NCBI GenBank assembly: GCA_003864495.1
Contig: ML133452.1
Coordinates: 1 to 64,000 of the forward strand
DNA: 64,000 bases
Direction: 5' to 3'
From: Nemopilema nomurai
Taxonomy: Eukaryota; Cnidaria; Scyphozoa; Rhizostomeae; Rhizostomatidae
The position numbers and the translations under genes are program-made. The notes beneath the pieces were generated by a model. It was not told the DNA's origin. It saw nothing but the letters and a program-made list of their open reading frames with translations, and made no database searches. Of the stretch, positions 45,901 through 64,000 are shown one piece after another (within the stretch, counting starts at the first letter, position 1; every line of letters starts with the position of its first letter).

Positions 45901-48900
45901 TGTGAGTAATTGCTACTACTTTCATGCCAAATGATGTCTACTATGCATGTGGTGTAATACCTATTGGGCATAATATATAATATACCTCTTAAAGGAAAGA
46001 AGATGTATAGAATATCGCAGTGAGCCATTTTGTGACATCAAAAATTTATAACTCTCTTTTCTTTCCATTAACGTTTTTGTCATTTACAGTTTATTTGTAA
46101 ATCAGCTAACAGATGGTGCACAAATAATCAAGTTTATCACCTATCATAAATCTCGTAAGTTTGAACGCATCTTGTCGTAAAGCACAAAGTTTTCTTGGTT
46201 TGAAGTGGACTAAGATTATCAGGTCTTTTAAAAGAAAGCAACGTTGTTTACACCCCCATTACAATATATCCATGCACATTTGAAACATACCCCATTTTGG
46301 TATTGAACTTGATTCTTCATTGTGTGAGTGTTAGAGAAGAATGGCAAGGTGCTCTGCTCACTCAAGACTGTATGATGCCATGTCTGGCGTGTGGTTGAGG
46401 GCGTGGACCTGGACATAGTTTTGCTCATGCGCTTTGAATCCGGTTTTTGTGTTTAGGTCTGCATCATTCCAACGTCAGCCCATGGAACAAATCCGGCCAG
46501 CGCTCACATGGCAGGCTTTAATGTCGAGTACGTGAACACAGATAAAGTCGGCGGAATCGACCTCGTAGACCTGAAAAAGAAGGTATCGTAATGCCTTTTG
46601 CTGCGTATTGTTGTAGGCCTTGCCAATGTCAAAGCATGCGCGATATGCAATCTGTTCATTATCAGTAAACAGGCGACTGTCCAGTGGCTAGCCCATTTCG
46701 CTGAAGCAACCTCTGGGAGAAAGAATAAGGCAGACCGTGCTTTTTATGCTTGTCAAATATGATGTTGCGATTCAATGAATCAAATTTTTAACATTAACGG
46801 TTAAGTAATATTTGTGAGATGGGAGAAAGCAAAGCGAGGTTTATTTCGTAACACGGTTTGCTAGTTAGTTCGGGGAATGCTTGGTATCTCCAAAAATGTT
46901 TTTCTGCTTTTGAAGTTTAATTGTCAACTGACGTAAATTGTCTTTAGTGACTCTAATGATACGCCCAAATAGATTATGTTATCATGACACAATCTTAGTT
47001 GCAATGCTTCAACGCCAAAGTAATACCAAAGTTAGCTAGTTGTAAACGCATTGTATTGCATTGCTAACTTTATTTTTAAAGGGGTTAGTTGGTGCTCGCC
47101 GTTTTGCCAGCTCTGCCTTTGCACATATAAATGCCAGCGTTATGGTATTTTATCGTGTTTTTTTACCGAATATCGTTGCTCACACGACAAACCTATATGG
47201 ATAATTTTCCTTGTACGTTCAGGTTGAAAAGAATAAGGACAAACTGGCTGCCATCATGGTGACGTATCCATCAACAAGTGGCGTGTTCGAAGAATCCATT
47301 CGGTAATCTCTCGAATTATTCCCACGTTTGATTTGGGATTTTTGAAAGAAAATGTGTAATAACCAGTTCCCTCTGAAACCTTGGTTCAGAACACATATAA
47401 AGAGAGGAACTATTCCAGTCTACTAAGAATAGGGTTTTGATAGGGATATATACAGGCTCCATAAGTCTTAGATTAAAAGATCCCGAGCTTGCTCTAAAAT
47501 GTTACAATTAGTAAATCAAAAAACTTCAAATCAAGCAGTCAACAATTGCAGTATACTTGAACAGCTGGAAATAATTTATCTGTTGTCTATTACCAGCAGG
47601 GGCCTGTATGCGTTTCTTTCTGTATGCCCTTTGTACTGTATGCTTTTCTTTCTGTCCCCTATAGAGAGATTTGCGACATGGTGCATGCGTATGGTGGCCA
47701 GGTGTACTTGGATGGAGCTAATATGAATGCTCAGGTTTGTCTTGGGTCTAGTTTTCACTAAGATTTTTGGAAGCCTACAAATCATTTCACATATATCTGG
47801 GTATTCGCCTTCGTAATATAATTTTTATTTTTGTCCGTACATGGCAAATAGGCCCTTAAGCTAAGTCGTTGTATAGGGTTATTGAGCGTCATCTTATTGC
47901 CCTTTAAGTTGGAATATCAGTTAACTTAGAGTATAAATTTATATAACTTGGAATATAAGGTATTGACAAGCAAGGCCTGACTGATTTTCCAACTTGTCAA
48001 ATTCTTTTCTTAACGTGCCTTGATGTATTTCCAAGATGTGTATGAAAGAATTCATCTTGTCAGATATGGTTCAAATGTATATGGTTAAAGGAAACTGAAG
48101 CTCTAATGTTTTTAAAAATGCTTTTGTGAATACTTTGATTAATATACCCAAGCAAAGAAATAAACGAGATAAACACCTATGACCAATTCGTGTCAACAAT
48201 TTCGTACAATGCGCAATAGGCTTTTGGCCATCCTGGTAACCAGATGCAAACTTCTGTCGTTTCTCACTCTTGTTTCTCGAATTACCCGTATTCTCCTCTA
48301 CTCAAGGTTGGTCTTTGTCGTCCCGGTGATTATGGTGCTGACGTGTGTCATCTGAACCTGCACAAGACATTCTGCATTCCTCACGGTGGTGGTGGGCCAG
48401 GAATGGGACCAATCTGTGTGTATGTATCACAGCGATCTTTTGTTCAGCACTTTGGTGCATCATGCCAAATTTGCGTCTACTTACCAGTCTCTAATTGCGC
48501 AACTCTTGGTCAGGACTTTGAGGTCTGGTTTTCCGAGGCTGCTGATAAGTTTTCCGCCATTATGTCATGTTTTTTATAGTTTGAATGGGGTTTCCTCAAA
48601 TAATTGCATTTTTGCTCAATGCTGTTGCTTCAATATTCAAGCCTTGTTTTTCAAGTATGCCAGCAGTTAATAGTTTGCTAATACACTTGATAATAATACG
48701 TTTGAATATAATATAGTATATCACTTGGTAATTATATTATAGTTTGTTGATACACCAGGTCTAATTTAGGTAATAAAGAAGAAAACTATCAAACAAAGAG
48801 GTTCCAATGTAACTTGATTCGTTTGTGGGTAACAGACACTTTTCAGACTGTGCTAAAATTAACACTTTTCAGACAGACACTTGTCAGCTTCACGTAAAAT

Positions 48901-51900
48901 TTGAGACGTTTGCGCTCGGCTTTGTTCCAGCAAGAAGCATCTTGTGCCGTATTTGCCAACACACCCCATTGTTCCCCCTGAAGGAACAGACGAAGTAGAA
49001 TCAAAGCCTTTTGGTGTCATTTCTGCTGCTCCCTATGGATCCAGTGCCATACTTACAATCCCATGGGCATACATAAAGATGATGGGTCCCAAGGGTCTTA
49101 GAAGGGCCTCTCAGGTAACCACCAAGTACCTTCTTTTATGTGTTATAATGTCTTTTTGTACAGAGAGTAAGTTTTTTTGGAAATGCTGTTTATCAGCTTC
49201 AAAAAGAAATTGTTTTTTTGGATACAAGTTTGGGGATACGTTAAGAATTGGCTTTGGCGATGTTCTACTATATGGAATAGGACTCTGACATAACACCTCC
49301 AAAAAATCATCTGTGTTCAAACGTTTAGCGATTGGAACTAGGATGTTTGTTGATTGTTTATATTTTGTTACTCCTTGCCAATATAATGGTGTAACTATGG
49401 GTGTCATGTATTTCAATGAAGTCATTCATTACACTTCATTGTATCTTACTGCCTCTATTATCTTTAAATAAATGTGCAATTTATGAAGGAAGTTGCTTGT
49501 ATGCAAAGCCCCCTATCCAGTTATGTTTTGTTTTCCCATACTTCTTCCAAAGTTAAGACTATTGTCAAGGAATATAAGGCTACTTAAGACTGCTAATCTT
49601 TAATGTTAACGCCGAGTTTAAAAGTCAATTCTTGCATACTTGAAGTACGGTCTTAATTTCATAGTAAAGCCACAAAGTTGTGCCTAAAGTATCTTTGTTT
49701 GGTTTTAGTATTGCTTGAAGTAGATAGACGACATTTTTCATAACCACATGTTGATCAACTCACTAAACATTGAGAAACCAAATCATTTGAAAATGCGATA
49801 CAATGTAGCCTAAAATTTTGCAACATTCCCCCTAAGTTCTTTGGAATTGTAGGGAGGCTATTGGAAATTGCACAATGCACAATAAAAGGTCGTCGAACAT
49901 TGAACATTATTGCGCAATGCTTTTCAATTGCGTTTCTCTTATGCAATAAAGGGTCCTGTTTATTGTAGCTTGCAATCCTGAATGCAAACTATATGGCAGC
50001 TCGCCTTGATCAAGAATTTGACATCAGATTCAGAGGAAAGAACGGTTTGTATTTTGTCATATTATGCCATCACAGTTCTGCCCTATGTACTTCGCGGCCC
50101 TTCGTGTATCCCTGCTCTATGTGCTTCCCTGCTCTATGTGCTTCCCTGCTCTATGTGCTTCCCTGCTCTATGTGCTTTGCTGCCCTATTTGCTTTCATTA
50201 TCGTTTTGTCTTGGTCTTAGGCAAGCTCAGGCCTGTTGCTAATGAAAATACTTTGCAGGTTATTGTGCACACGAGTTTATCATTGACTGCAAAAGGTTCA
50301 AGGCTTCTGCTGGAATCGAGCCAATTGATATTGCTAAAAGACTGCAAGACTATGGTATGCTAATTCTTTTTATTGCTTGGACACCACATCCAGCCCTCTT
50401 TGATTTATTTTGTTTCAGAGGTAGCCCTGTTCAGTGACATAGTATTTAAGTATACTTATATAAAGGCCTTTCAGAAAGTATCAGTTCAAAATAAATTTGC
50501 TTGCTTTGTTTATTTGCATTAATATTCAGTGGCATTTAACAACCCTCCATACCAAGCTGTTAAACATACCAAGTGTCATTTGCTTTGACACTTACCAAGA
50601 AAGAAGAGTATCTGCATCTGTACTTGTTTAGTGGATGATACAGAATGCTTTCCCTATAAAAGTTGATATATTCCCAAAAAAAAACATTATCCCTAGGTAG
50701 AACGGCAACATCTTCATTTTATATATGTTAAAAATTTTATTTTTAGTACAAGTAGTCTATACATATATAATAGCTGATAGGAATTTCGTGTATGAGTATT
50801 TTGAAATGAATAACGAATGAATCATAGGCTGGCTGGATTAATATCACCTCAAACTTTCCGGCTATCAAGTATAGTTTCTCTTGATGACTGTAGCCTTTAT
50901 GGGCTAGAAAGACCATGCCTTACCTTTCGAATCACCCTCATTCAAACTGTCAACCCTTTTCTTGGGGGTCTTTTTTCAAGTTGGTCCAATCTCTTTAAAT
51001 TTGGGTAATAGTTATTCGTTTCGATTTGCGTTAATTGAATGTCTCATTGAAAGTATTGGAGCCATGATAAATCCAAATAAGCAAATTGGTTGCGAATTAC
51101 CTGAAAGTCGACCGTCAATAATGTTCTCTGTCCTCTTGAAGAATTTATAGACTCTCGCATTTAAAGCCATGACTGGAATATGGATGCTTGTATCCATAGC
51201 CCTGTTGTCAATGCTGATTATTAAACTGTTCTCAATTTTAATCATCGTTTTTACGCGCTTTAGGTTTTCATGCCCCAACCATGGCCTGGCCTATTCCTAC
51301 GGCCTTGATGATCGAGCCTACTGAATCAGAAAACAAAGCTGAAATGGACAGACTTTGTGACTCACTGCTTTGTAAGTAATCCTGCCTGATTGGAGCATTT
51401 CCTAATATATTCTTTGACTTTATTGGTGTATGCTAGGTTTAGGCATCAAAGTTACAATGTCTTTATGTTTTAAGAACAATTCAGATTTAGAAATATAAAT
51501 GATTAAAGGACATCCGTGCTGCGATGAATTAGAATTGTACTGTTAATCGTATTGGCCTCCGTTCTGATACATTTCGATCTTGTGGAAGCTGGACTTACTA
51601 ATGATCCATTGCCTTTAGATTGTAAATGTTCCTTTAGAATTTACCAATTTTTGTAATTTCAGCTATTAGACAAGAAATTCGTGATATAGAAGAAGGGAAA
51701 ATGGATCGCAAGAATAACCCATTGAAGGTTTGTCACTATTACAGAGTTAGATAAATAAGTAAATAAATGAAAAAAACAGAGTTAGAATTAGATAAAGATT
51801 TCTCTTGTAGAGAGGGAATTCTTAATACGGACAATTTTGGGTCGATGGCTAGAGGTGGCCTTGAGAAACCCTTTACAAAACGGAAGTTAGTTTGAATGTG

Positions 51901-52971
51901 TTGCCGCGATGAATTTCCAGATCTGTGCAGAATAGATTATTCTGTCATTTCAAAGTTGAAAGGGCATTCAAGTCGCGTCAGTTTATAAACACTGTCGAGA
52001 GAGCTGTGAAGTTTTACTTGAAAATAAAACGGAAAATGAAAACAAGCATTCAAGAGTTAGCCAAACTCTAAAAGAGGAAATCTAAATTTCATGACGGAAA
52101 TCGAAAGGTCTGAGAATAATAAGTAATTCAGGAAAAAATGGGCGTATTCAAGGTGGAACTCCAATTTTCAAACGTAAAGCGACATGTTTACTAGTGGATC
52201 ACGTATGTCCTTCTATTGGTAAAGATTTGCAAAAATTGATACTGATTGAAACCTTTTATGTATGGTGCTTCAGTATGTTAATGACAGATTTTTATCTTTT
52301 GTTAATACTTGTGGACCCTGTTTTCATTCAAAGAATGCCCCCCACACACAACAAGTACTGACTGATGACGAGTGGTCTAGGCCATACAGCAGAACGGTGG
52401 CTGCTTTCCCTGCGGTAAGATGAAGTATGATTTTATTCTAAAACATTGAGTATGAAATCATTAAAATTATGTTCTGATACTGCATGTAAAAGCAAAATCA
52501 TGGTGGGACACTAGTTTATAGCAACGTCTAGCATAAAATTGCAGATTGAACCATTTGTGTATGTAAGAAGCGTACAGTTTACTATCATTGTGCCCAGTTG
52601 GTGTCCCCGCTAGCCACCGTTAGAATGGGTGAAGCAAAAACGTGGACATTTCTTGTCAACAAAACATTATACAAACAGACTCCAACGCTGCTAGATGAAA
52701 TAACAACCAAGCCTGCCTAAGACTTCCTGTCTTGTAATTCACTATTGGAGGCTTGTTTTTACAAAGACAAATGCATCACTGGTATTTCATAACTGAGGTC
52801 CATTTTCCATATTAATTATTCAAAATTCGTATTTAACAGCCTTGGCAAAAGACATCGAAATTCTGGCCAACATGTGGACGCGTTGATGATGTACATGGTG
52901 ATTCCCATCTTATCTGCGCATGTCCACCAATTGAACCCGACGAATATGAAAGGACACAGAGTTCAATCTGA
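33935..52971 (+). CDS. GLDC: Glycine decarboxylase (glycine cleavage system P-protein), 29 exons
   Basis: Model of 29 exons: 33935..34201, 35293..35371, 35802..35937, 36338..36502, 37372..37449, 37775..37928, 38712..38823, 39229..39313, 40030..40126, 40686..40791, 41013..41068, 41175..41261, 42290..42370, 43145..43245, 43556..43640, 44544..44585, 45137..45279, 45826..45901, 46457..46582, 47223..47302, 47665..47734, 48307..48419, 48931..49114, 49969..50044, 50259..50354, 51264..51371, 51663..51727, 52334..52414, 52840..52971. The total is 3081 nt, 1026 residues (human 1020), with all junctions GT-AG and in phase. The enzyme is mitochondrial and uses PLP to decarboxylate glycine, passing aminomethyl to the H-protein. 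The N-terminus is a basic targeting peptide ([20 protein letters not shown]). Mature features include [35 protein letters not shown], and the PLP lysine in [16 protein letters not shown] (Lys762). Glycine-rich and tail motifs are intact. Confidence 0.97.
34526..34640. repeat. One-ended relative of the MITE family in GLDC intron 1
   Basis: TACACTCATTTTTATAAGAA matches the terminal repeat of the elements at 22031 and 37994. No matching right end was found nearby, so only a fragment or a decayed copy is present. Confidence 0.45.
37994..38344. mobile_element. MITE-like element in GLDC intron 6
   Basis: About 351 bp with inverted ends: left TACACATTTTTTATATATGA, right reverse complement TACACACCTTTTTATAAGAA. 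It shares the TACAC...TTTTTATAAGAA terminus with 22031-22433. It has an AT dinucleotide run and no ORF. Lies wholly inside the intron, with both flanking exons intact. Confidence 0.65.
41526..42158. other. Unassigned ORFs inside GLDC intron 12
   Basis: Minus strand 41526-41741: the frame reads [20 protein letters not shown] after a good acceptor (TTTTTGCAG), then [20 protein letters not shown] to a stop; it could be a last exon of a nested minus-strand gene. Plus strand 41910-42158 has [20 protein letters not shown] and looks protein-like, but conflicts with a minus ORF over the same bases. No family recognised and no partner exons found. Confidence 0.25.
43336..43400 (+). repeat. GAA-rich microsatellite in GLDC intron 14
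   Basis: Interrupted (GAA)n with GAC and GAT variants, 65 bp. It makes a spurious Phe/Leu-rich ORF on the minus strand. Confidence 0.9.
43862..43954 (+). repeat. ATCA-rich microsatellite in GLDC intron 15
   Basis: Interrupted (ATCA)n with ATTACA interruptions, about 93 bp. Confidence 0.9.
50110..50190 (+). repeat. 17-bp tandem repeat in GLDC intron 24
   Basis: Four near-perfect copies of CCCTGCTCTATGTGCTT then a degenerate copy. Overlapping open frames here (PCSMCFPAL repeats) come from the array. Confidence 0.9.
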
Positions 52972-54524
52972 GTGAACTGAATTTCTACACATCTTTTAAT
53001 GCTGGCCAGGTATATATTATAAAAACTTTCCGCAACTGATTTCCCTTCATGTATGATGTTTTTTTTACCAATTTACTATTTCCAAAGGGATGTAACTTTA
53101 TAAGAACATCATGTCTAAAAGGTTGATTTTAATTTGCCTTTAGATTAAGGCAGTTTAAGGAAGAAATGACTTGAGATAGTAGAGATGTCTCAGTTGTTCT
53201 CAATTGCTTCATTCTGATTTCTGCCATTTTGTGCTATCATTTGTGCTAACTGAATTTAAATGTCACCCATTGCTACCTTGTTGTCTTTTCATTGACCGAT
53301 GGTGTTGATGCAGGTGTTAGTAAATTATTGTGCTCGGAAGATATGCTGTTTTTCATATTGCAAAATTTTAAGACTTTTGTCTGCAGGTGATAAAGTAATT
53401 GTGCTCAGCAAAAATTTAAAAGAGACATTTTATGCACTACTAGACATGAATATTTATCATTATTTCTGTGAAACTAATAGACTTCTTTCTTCTTTTAGGA
53501 GATATAGATTGACAAACATTTAGAATTGTATCAAAGAAAGAATTACATGAAGCCACAGAAGGTGGACAGTAATCTGATTTCTGAACTTACTAGTGAATTG
53601 CAAATACTGGAATTGCTGATGTTTTCCATTCTGGACTAACTTTATTGTGGTTAATTTGTGGTTTATGTTCTGTTGTTTGCGCTTCTAGTAACTGACTTTC
53701 AGTGATGTTTGTAAATTTTTTTTGTCATTTTTAAGATCAAATGAGAGTGTATTTGAGCTCTATGAATTAACAATCTGTTGGAAATTGTGTTTGAGTTTAG
53801 TGGTTGGTATCAGTGTAGGTATTTTCAAGATGTTTTTAGATAAATTGGCAAAAATGACTGTCTGACACTTTACACCACTGGTTATTAAGCATATTGATAT
53901 GACAACTATTAACTCAGCAGAAGTTTCAAAACAATTGAAAAAAATCTTAAATAAAAAGAAGTTTCTTGCAAGCTAACTGCAGGGTTCAAACAAGGACCTA
54001 ATTATTAATGCTTTTATGCAGCTTCATTTTTTCTAAATAAAAAAATCAACGAGAGATGAACCATAAACAAAATATATGGTTCAGTGCTGAGATGCTCTTC
54101 GCATGAACACAGTTTAACAACAACATTTTTAATTCTGTGTTTTGCAAACATAACATCAACTGCCCTACAATTTTCTTTTAAGAACACCTCATATTTAAGA
54201 CATCTCCCAATCAACCAAACTAGTTAACAATAAGTAATAATAAATTATCTGCCATTTTATGTAAAGGTTGAACATAAACTTGATTTTTTAGAGTAAAAAA
54301 TTGTTCACTATTTCAAACTAATGATATGATGCCAGTAGATTTTTTTCTTATAGCAAAAACTTATAAACACCCAACCTTGACAATTTCATTGATAACTAAA
54401 TGTCAAGTCTTAATCATATTGTTAGCAAAATGCTAATTGCAAAAGAAGGGTAGTATTTGATGTCTTTAAATGGCCCAGACAGGAAAGTCTAGTCTCTAAT
54501 CTCTAGGTCTCTAGGTTCAATTAT
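52972..54524. other. Convergent 3' flanks of GLDC and TRAPPC5
   Basis: No gene seen. AT-rich; presumably contains both 3' untranslated regions. An AATAAA occurs near 53950 on the plus strand, far from the GLDC stop, so its use is uncertain. Confidence 0.4.
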
Positions 54525-56737
54525 TTATTTACTTTCCATTGCCTTTTCTCTTGCAATTACAGCATCATCAAACTTGATAAGGAATGTTGTCCCTTTGTGC
54601 CAGTGAACTGATACTTTTGCTTGCTGGAATAACAAAAAAGTTAAAAATCAACAGATCAACCTGAAAATTGAAAACTCAGATGCCTGAAACGGCGGATCAA
54701 TGTTCTTCAACAAAATCATTCATTTCTAAATTTTTGATTTTGAAGACAATGTTGCTATTATGATGATGATATTAAGAATCTGATGATGATATTAAGAAGT
54801 TGACTTTTAATCATTGCTTATCTAACAAGGATGTAATAAACATCAGTACTTACAAACCCGGCACCACAAAGAATAGATTCAATTATGCCAGCTACGAATG
54901 CTGCACAGTTGAGGCTACCTGCAAAATTAAGAAAAATTACAATTGTTGAAATAATTACAATTCAAACTTTTTACTATATAGCATTATGTTAATTGAGTAA
55001 TTAACTATGTTAACAGTGTGTTTGATATTTAAACAACACTGATTTTGACCATATCACAACAAATTCTAATAATTTTGCAATAGAGATTTATCTTAAGGCA
55101 TGTTCATTGAAATCTAATGAAATATATTTAATTTGACAGATTTAGAAGACTTGATGGCACATTTTCAAGAGACCTGCAATTAAAGGTAGAAAATTGGGAA
55201 AACATGAAAATTAAAGCCATTACCCTTGTCTTTTGGCACAGAGATAAATTTGTTCACTAGTGGCTCCTTCTCAATTATGTAATCTAATTTTTCAGAATAA
55301 AGGAAATATAATAAAGCAGAGACTTTTAGGTTTCAAAAGAACTATTGCCAGTTTATAACTCATCATCATCTTTAAAAGACTGCTAGGCTGTTATTTAGAC
55401 CATACAATGAACTGGGTGCAATGGTTTTATAATTGAAAACATTATCTCAAGAGATGAAGATGATTAACAGATTCTTTAAAGACTAAATTTAGCCACTTTT
55501 TGCTGTTTGAGATTACAGGACCAGCAACAATATTGCTATTGTTTGTTTACAAACAATGTGTAAATAGAAAATCAACTGATGGCTGCAAACATGAAAAGAT
55601 ACAAGTTGCTTCATCATCATTTGCATGCTCTAGCTTGTCTGCTTCTTTTCCAAAAAGAGACTAAATGAAAACAGATATAAAACAAAGATATTCATGTCAT
55701 TCCTGTTTTTCTGAAAAACTAAACAATAGTTTGATAATGTGAAAACAACAGGTTTGGATTCAAGGTCCATCCATAGCCCATTCATAAAAATCTACAAAAA
55801 GAGAAATGGATAGTGAACAAGATTTATACAAAAACTCAAAGAAATTACCTTCCAAATATTTGAATGAATAAATAATAGCATCTTTTGAATCTTAATCTCC
55901 CTCTTATAGACTCTTTCTCTTGCTACATGAACATCTGCTATTCTCTGTCCAACATGGTAGCCCAATTCAGAAAGCCTAACGAGACATAATATAGCATAAA
56001 GCAAAAGTAAATCTACATTGTAGAAACATCATCAATTTAAATTCATTAAGATGCTATGTGAACAAACGAGAAGGAGACCAGAAAAATTTTCAAGAAACTA
56101 TCGCAGAAACATTTAATCCTTGGACTGCAACATAACCAGTTTAGATAAATTGAACTTCAACTTCAAAAACAGAAGGTGCAAACACAACCGGTATATGTAA
56201 ACTGAACTTCAACTTTCAAAAACAGATGGTGCATATACTCACTTATCCTGAAGCTCTGTCACTGTCAACACCCTTCCTTGGCAATACTGAACAATTTCAG
56301 AGAATAACAACGCAAATGAGGTTATATTGATCTGCAAGGTATTTAATCGAATCAGAAAGCTGCAGTGACATGCTTAGATTTGATTTTGAAAGATTCTAAA
56401 TTACATAAATATTAAACACAATATTGTGATCATGAGAATGTAGTAATGAGTAACGAGAATGACTATCACAGATTGTGGTATATATGAAAGTTGATTTAAT
56501 TAAAATAGATATTTTTAAGCTTCTCTTATCCAATACTATAAGGCAAGTCCTTTTAAGTTTTGATGTTTTAAGGTAGTGTTAGTGAAGTATTGGTTGCTAT
56601 GGCTGTAGGTAAAGTTTCTATGATTAACAGTACTAATATGACATTTAGTGTTTGGAGCAAACAATGATAACATGGTTACATACCTCAGACCTGCCCTTGC
56701 TCAAAGGCCTATCAAGAATGTTCAGTTTGGAAGACAT
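54525..56737 (-). CDS. TRAPPC5: TRAPP complex subunit 5 (TRAPPC5 / Trs31), seven coding exons
   Basis: Model complement(join(54525..54623,54854..54918,55224..55283,55603..55660,55849..55975,56243..56331,56684..56737)), 552 nt, 183 residues (human 188), all in phase. Start MSSKLNILDRPLSKGRSE, then SFALLFSEIVQYCQ, ELGYHVGQRIADVHVARE, SLFGKEADKLEHANDDEA, YYIIEKEPLVNKFISVPKDK, SLNCAAFVAGIIESILCGAG and KVSVHWHKGTTFLIKFDDAV, all matching Trs31. The subunit is a core part of the TRAPP tethering complexes, which act as Rab1/Ypt1 exchange factors in ER-to-Golgi and Golgi traffic. A probable untranslated first exon ends at 57381 with an AATG|GTAAGT donor; the coding exon's acceptor is at 56756-56757. 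In that mRNA the ATG at the first junction opens a five-codon upstream ORF. Confidence 0.93.
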
Positions 56738-57819
56738 TCTTCAAATCAACAGATTCTGCAAAAAAGCATTAAGTCATAAACATATGAAAATTTCATAAAT
56801 AGTTGATGCTACTTAAGTGTAGAATGCTTGCCACTATATAATTTTGCCTGCAAAAGGGATGTCTGAAGACCTACTAACATTTAAGGTTACCCACTCTTTT
56901 CAGTTCTCTATTTACTCAAAATAGACCAACATCCAGAATTGAGACCTTTGATCTTCACATTGATTTTAAGCAGGACCATCATACAAGCCCAGTATATTAA
57001 GATGTTTTGAAAGGCAGCAAAACTTTCAATCATTAAACAATTGCAGAAATATTACTAATATGCACTGCATTTAAAGCCTGTTAAGAAATAAATTTGAGGG
57101 AGCTTGGAGTCATGATTGTTTTGAGTAGGAGCATCATCCCTTTGTCAAATTCAAATACAAGTTTTTGGCATAATTTGCAGGTTCAGTTGGCTTGTTTTCA
57201 ATGGTTATAAAAGTTTAAAGATTTTATACATTTTTACAAGGTCATTATAAAGATGAGACTTTTCGTCCACATCAGCGAAAGATGCCATAAATAGACGTGG
57301 GTAAACAAAATAATGTTGTGTATTATATGTCCCCACCAGGGCGAAAATACCAGTGCAGCAAGGCAAACATTGAAACTTACCATTGCTGCCTAATTTACTC
57401 TGACAAGATGTTGTAAGTCAAATGTAATGTATTCAATAGTTTGCTCTTTTTAATGGTAAAGTTGATAATTATAAGCAACTTGTTAGAAATCATATGATTC
57501 ACAGGTTTCACAACCTTAAGCCAGATTTCTACTAAAGTTCAGTGATTTGCAAATTGCTAATAAATTCAAAATGGTCTATACCTTCCAGGTTATATTGGTA
57601 TTTCAGTTGTAACGCATACTGGGAACTTTTTCATAACAGCCTTCAGTCCACTCACTGCTTCCTCCTTCATCTAATAAAACTGATTTACCTTCAAAACACT
57701 CTACCACCTTTGTTGTACAGAAATCAGAGAGAGGCTGTTACCTTGTGGAGGTGAAAGTCCATTTCTTGCAAGAAAGTGCAACACTCACCCAAATTCTGCC
57801 TGCTCAAAACGAATTTAGG
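56738..57819. promoter_or_regulatory. Intergenic region between divergent TRAPPC5 and HSDL2
   Basis: About 1.08 kb between the start codons of the two head-to-head genes. It includes the probable untranslated TRAPPC5 exon (donor at 57380) and its intron, so the real space between transcription starts is under about 440 bp. A shared promoter is inferred from position; no TATA box is evident. Confidence 0.4.
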
Positions 57820-63765
<5,946 letters not shown>

Positions 63766-64000
63766 CTGTTGCTTAAAGATCAAGCGATTTTACATGACCT
63801 TGTACAGAGAATAACATTGAAGAATTTTCTTACTCATAGGAAAAGCTTTTCCATGGACCAATTATCTCTGAAGCACATTTCACATTTGTTTGTAATCAAA
63901 ACTTTTTCAGGATACCAAACAATATCATCTTGATTAAACAAGTTTCAGCCTAATTTGCCTACCCTTTATGAAAAAAAATTAAGAGATAGTTTTTCTCCTT
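63766..64000 (+). other. HSDL2 3' flank
   Basis: Follows the HSDL2 stop codon; should be 3' untranslated region. No canonical AATAAA seen before the window ends. Confidence 0.5.

Noticed and set aside
49982..50363. Three overlapping plus ORFs near GLDC exons 24-25
   Set aside because: Products of the 17-bp tandem repeat joined to coding exons in or out of frame.

Overview
This is a eukaryotic nuclear window, most likely from a cnidarian (coral or sea anemone). The DNA is AT-rich, the genes are intron-rich with GT-AG junctions, and every protein that can be named is an animal ortholog. The retroelements (a Mag-type Ty3/Gypsy and a Penelope-like element with a GIY-YIG domain) and the fibrinogen-like domain protein suit a cnidarian. 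That assignment is inference; no lineage-diagnostic gene settles it. There is no bacterial-style operon, CRISPR array or replication origin.

Layout. 0.7-1.7 kb (minus): intronless cyclin H, head-to-head with an unrecognised plus-strand ORF that runs into two long C runs. 3.7-4.7 kb (minus): intronless G-protein alpha subunit lacking the usual C-terminus. 4.7-14.3 kb: gene-poor, with an 18-bp minisatellite (10.3-10.6 kb), a decayed Penelope-like element (11.25-12.06 kb) and a small ORF (12.66-12.95 kb). 14.3-16.5 kb (minus): IFT25/HSPB11 in four exons. 17.6-21.4 kb (plus): SMCR8 in two exons, with a 65-residue two-exon gene antisense inside its intron. 22.0-23.7 kb: a MITE with terminal inverted repeats, then a patchwork of dispersed repeats. 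24.0-26.0 kb (plus): a secreted protein with a contactin-associated-type fibrinogen-like domain, four exons. 26.56-31.03 kb (minus): a full-length, apparently very young Ty3/Gypsy element with intact 1337-residue Gag-Pol, 212-bp LTRs differing at one site and a 5-bp target duplication. 33.9-53.0 kb (plus): glycine decarboxylase (GLDC) in 29 exons. 54.5-56.8 kb (minus): TRAPPC5 in seven coding exons. 57.8-63.8 kb (plus): HSDL2 in nine exons, with a tRNA-derived SINE in one intron.

The named genes are housekeeping and cell-biology genes with no obvious shared pathway: transcription/CDK-activating kinase (cyclin H), signalling (G-alpha), ciliary transport (IFT25), autophagy/lysosome (SMCR8), mitochondrial glycine cleavage (GLDC), vesicle tethering (TRAPPC5) and peroxisomal lipid metabolism (HSDL2). 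Several are head-to-head (cyclin H with ORF 1785; IFT25 with ORF 16719; TRAPPC5 with HSDL2), so shared promoters are plausible. Exon joins for IFT25, SMCR8, the nested gene, the fibrinogen-like gene, GLDC, TRAPPC5 and HSDL2 were worked out by hand. All keep reading phase across every junction, and GLDC (1026 aa), TRAPPC5 (183 aa) and HSDL2 (418 aa) come out at the size of their vertebrate orthologs. No clearly new biological system was found. The best leads are the nested antisense gene, the truncated G-alpha, the young LTR element and the small repeat families.
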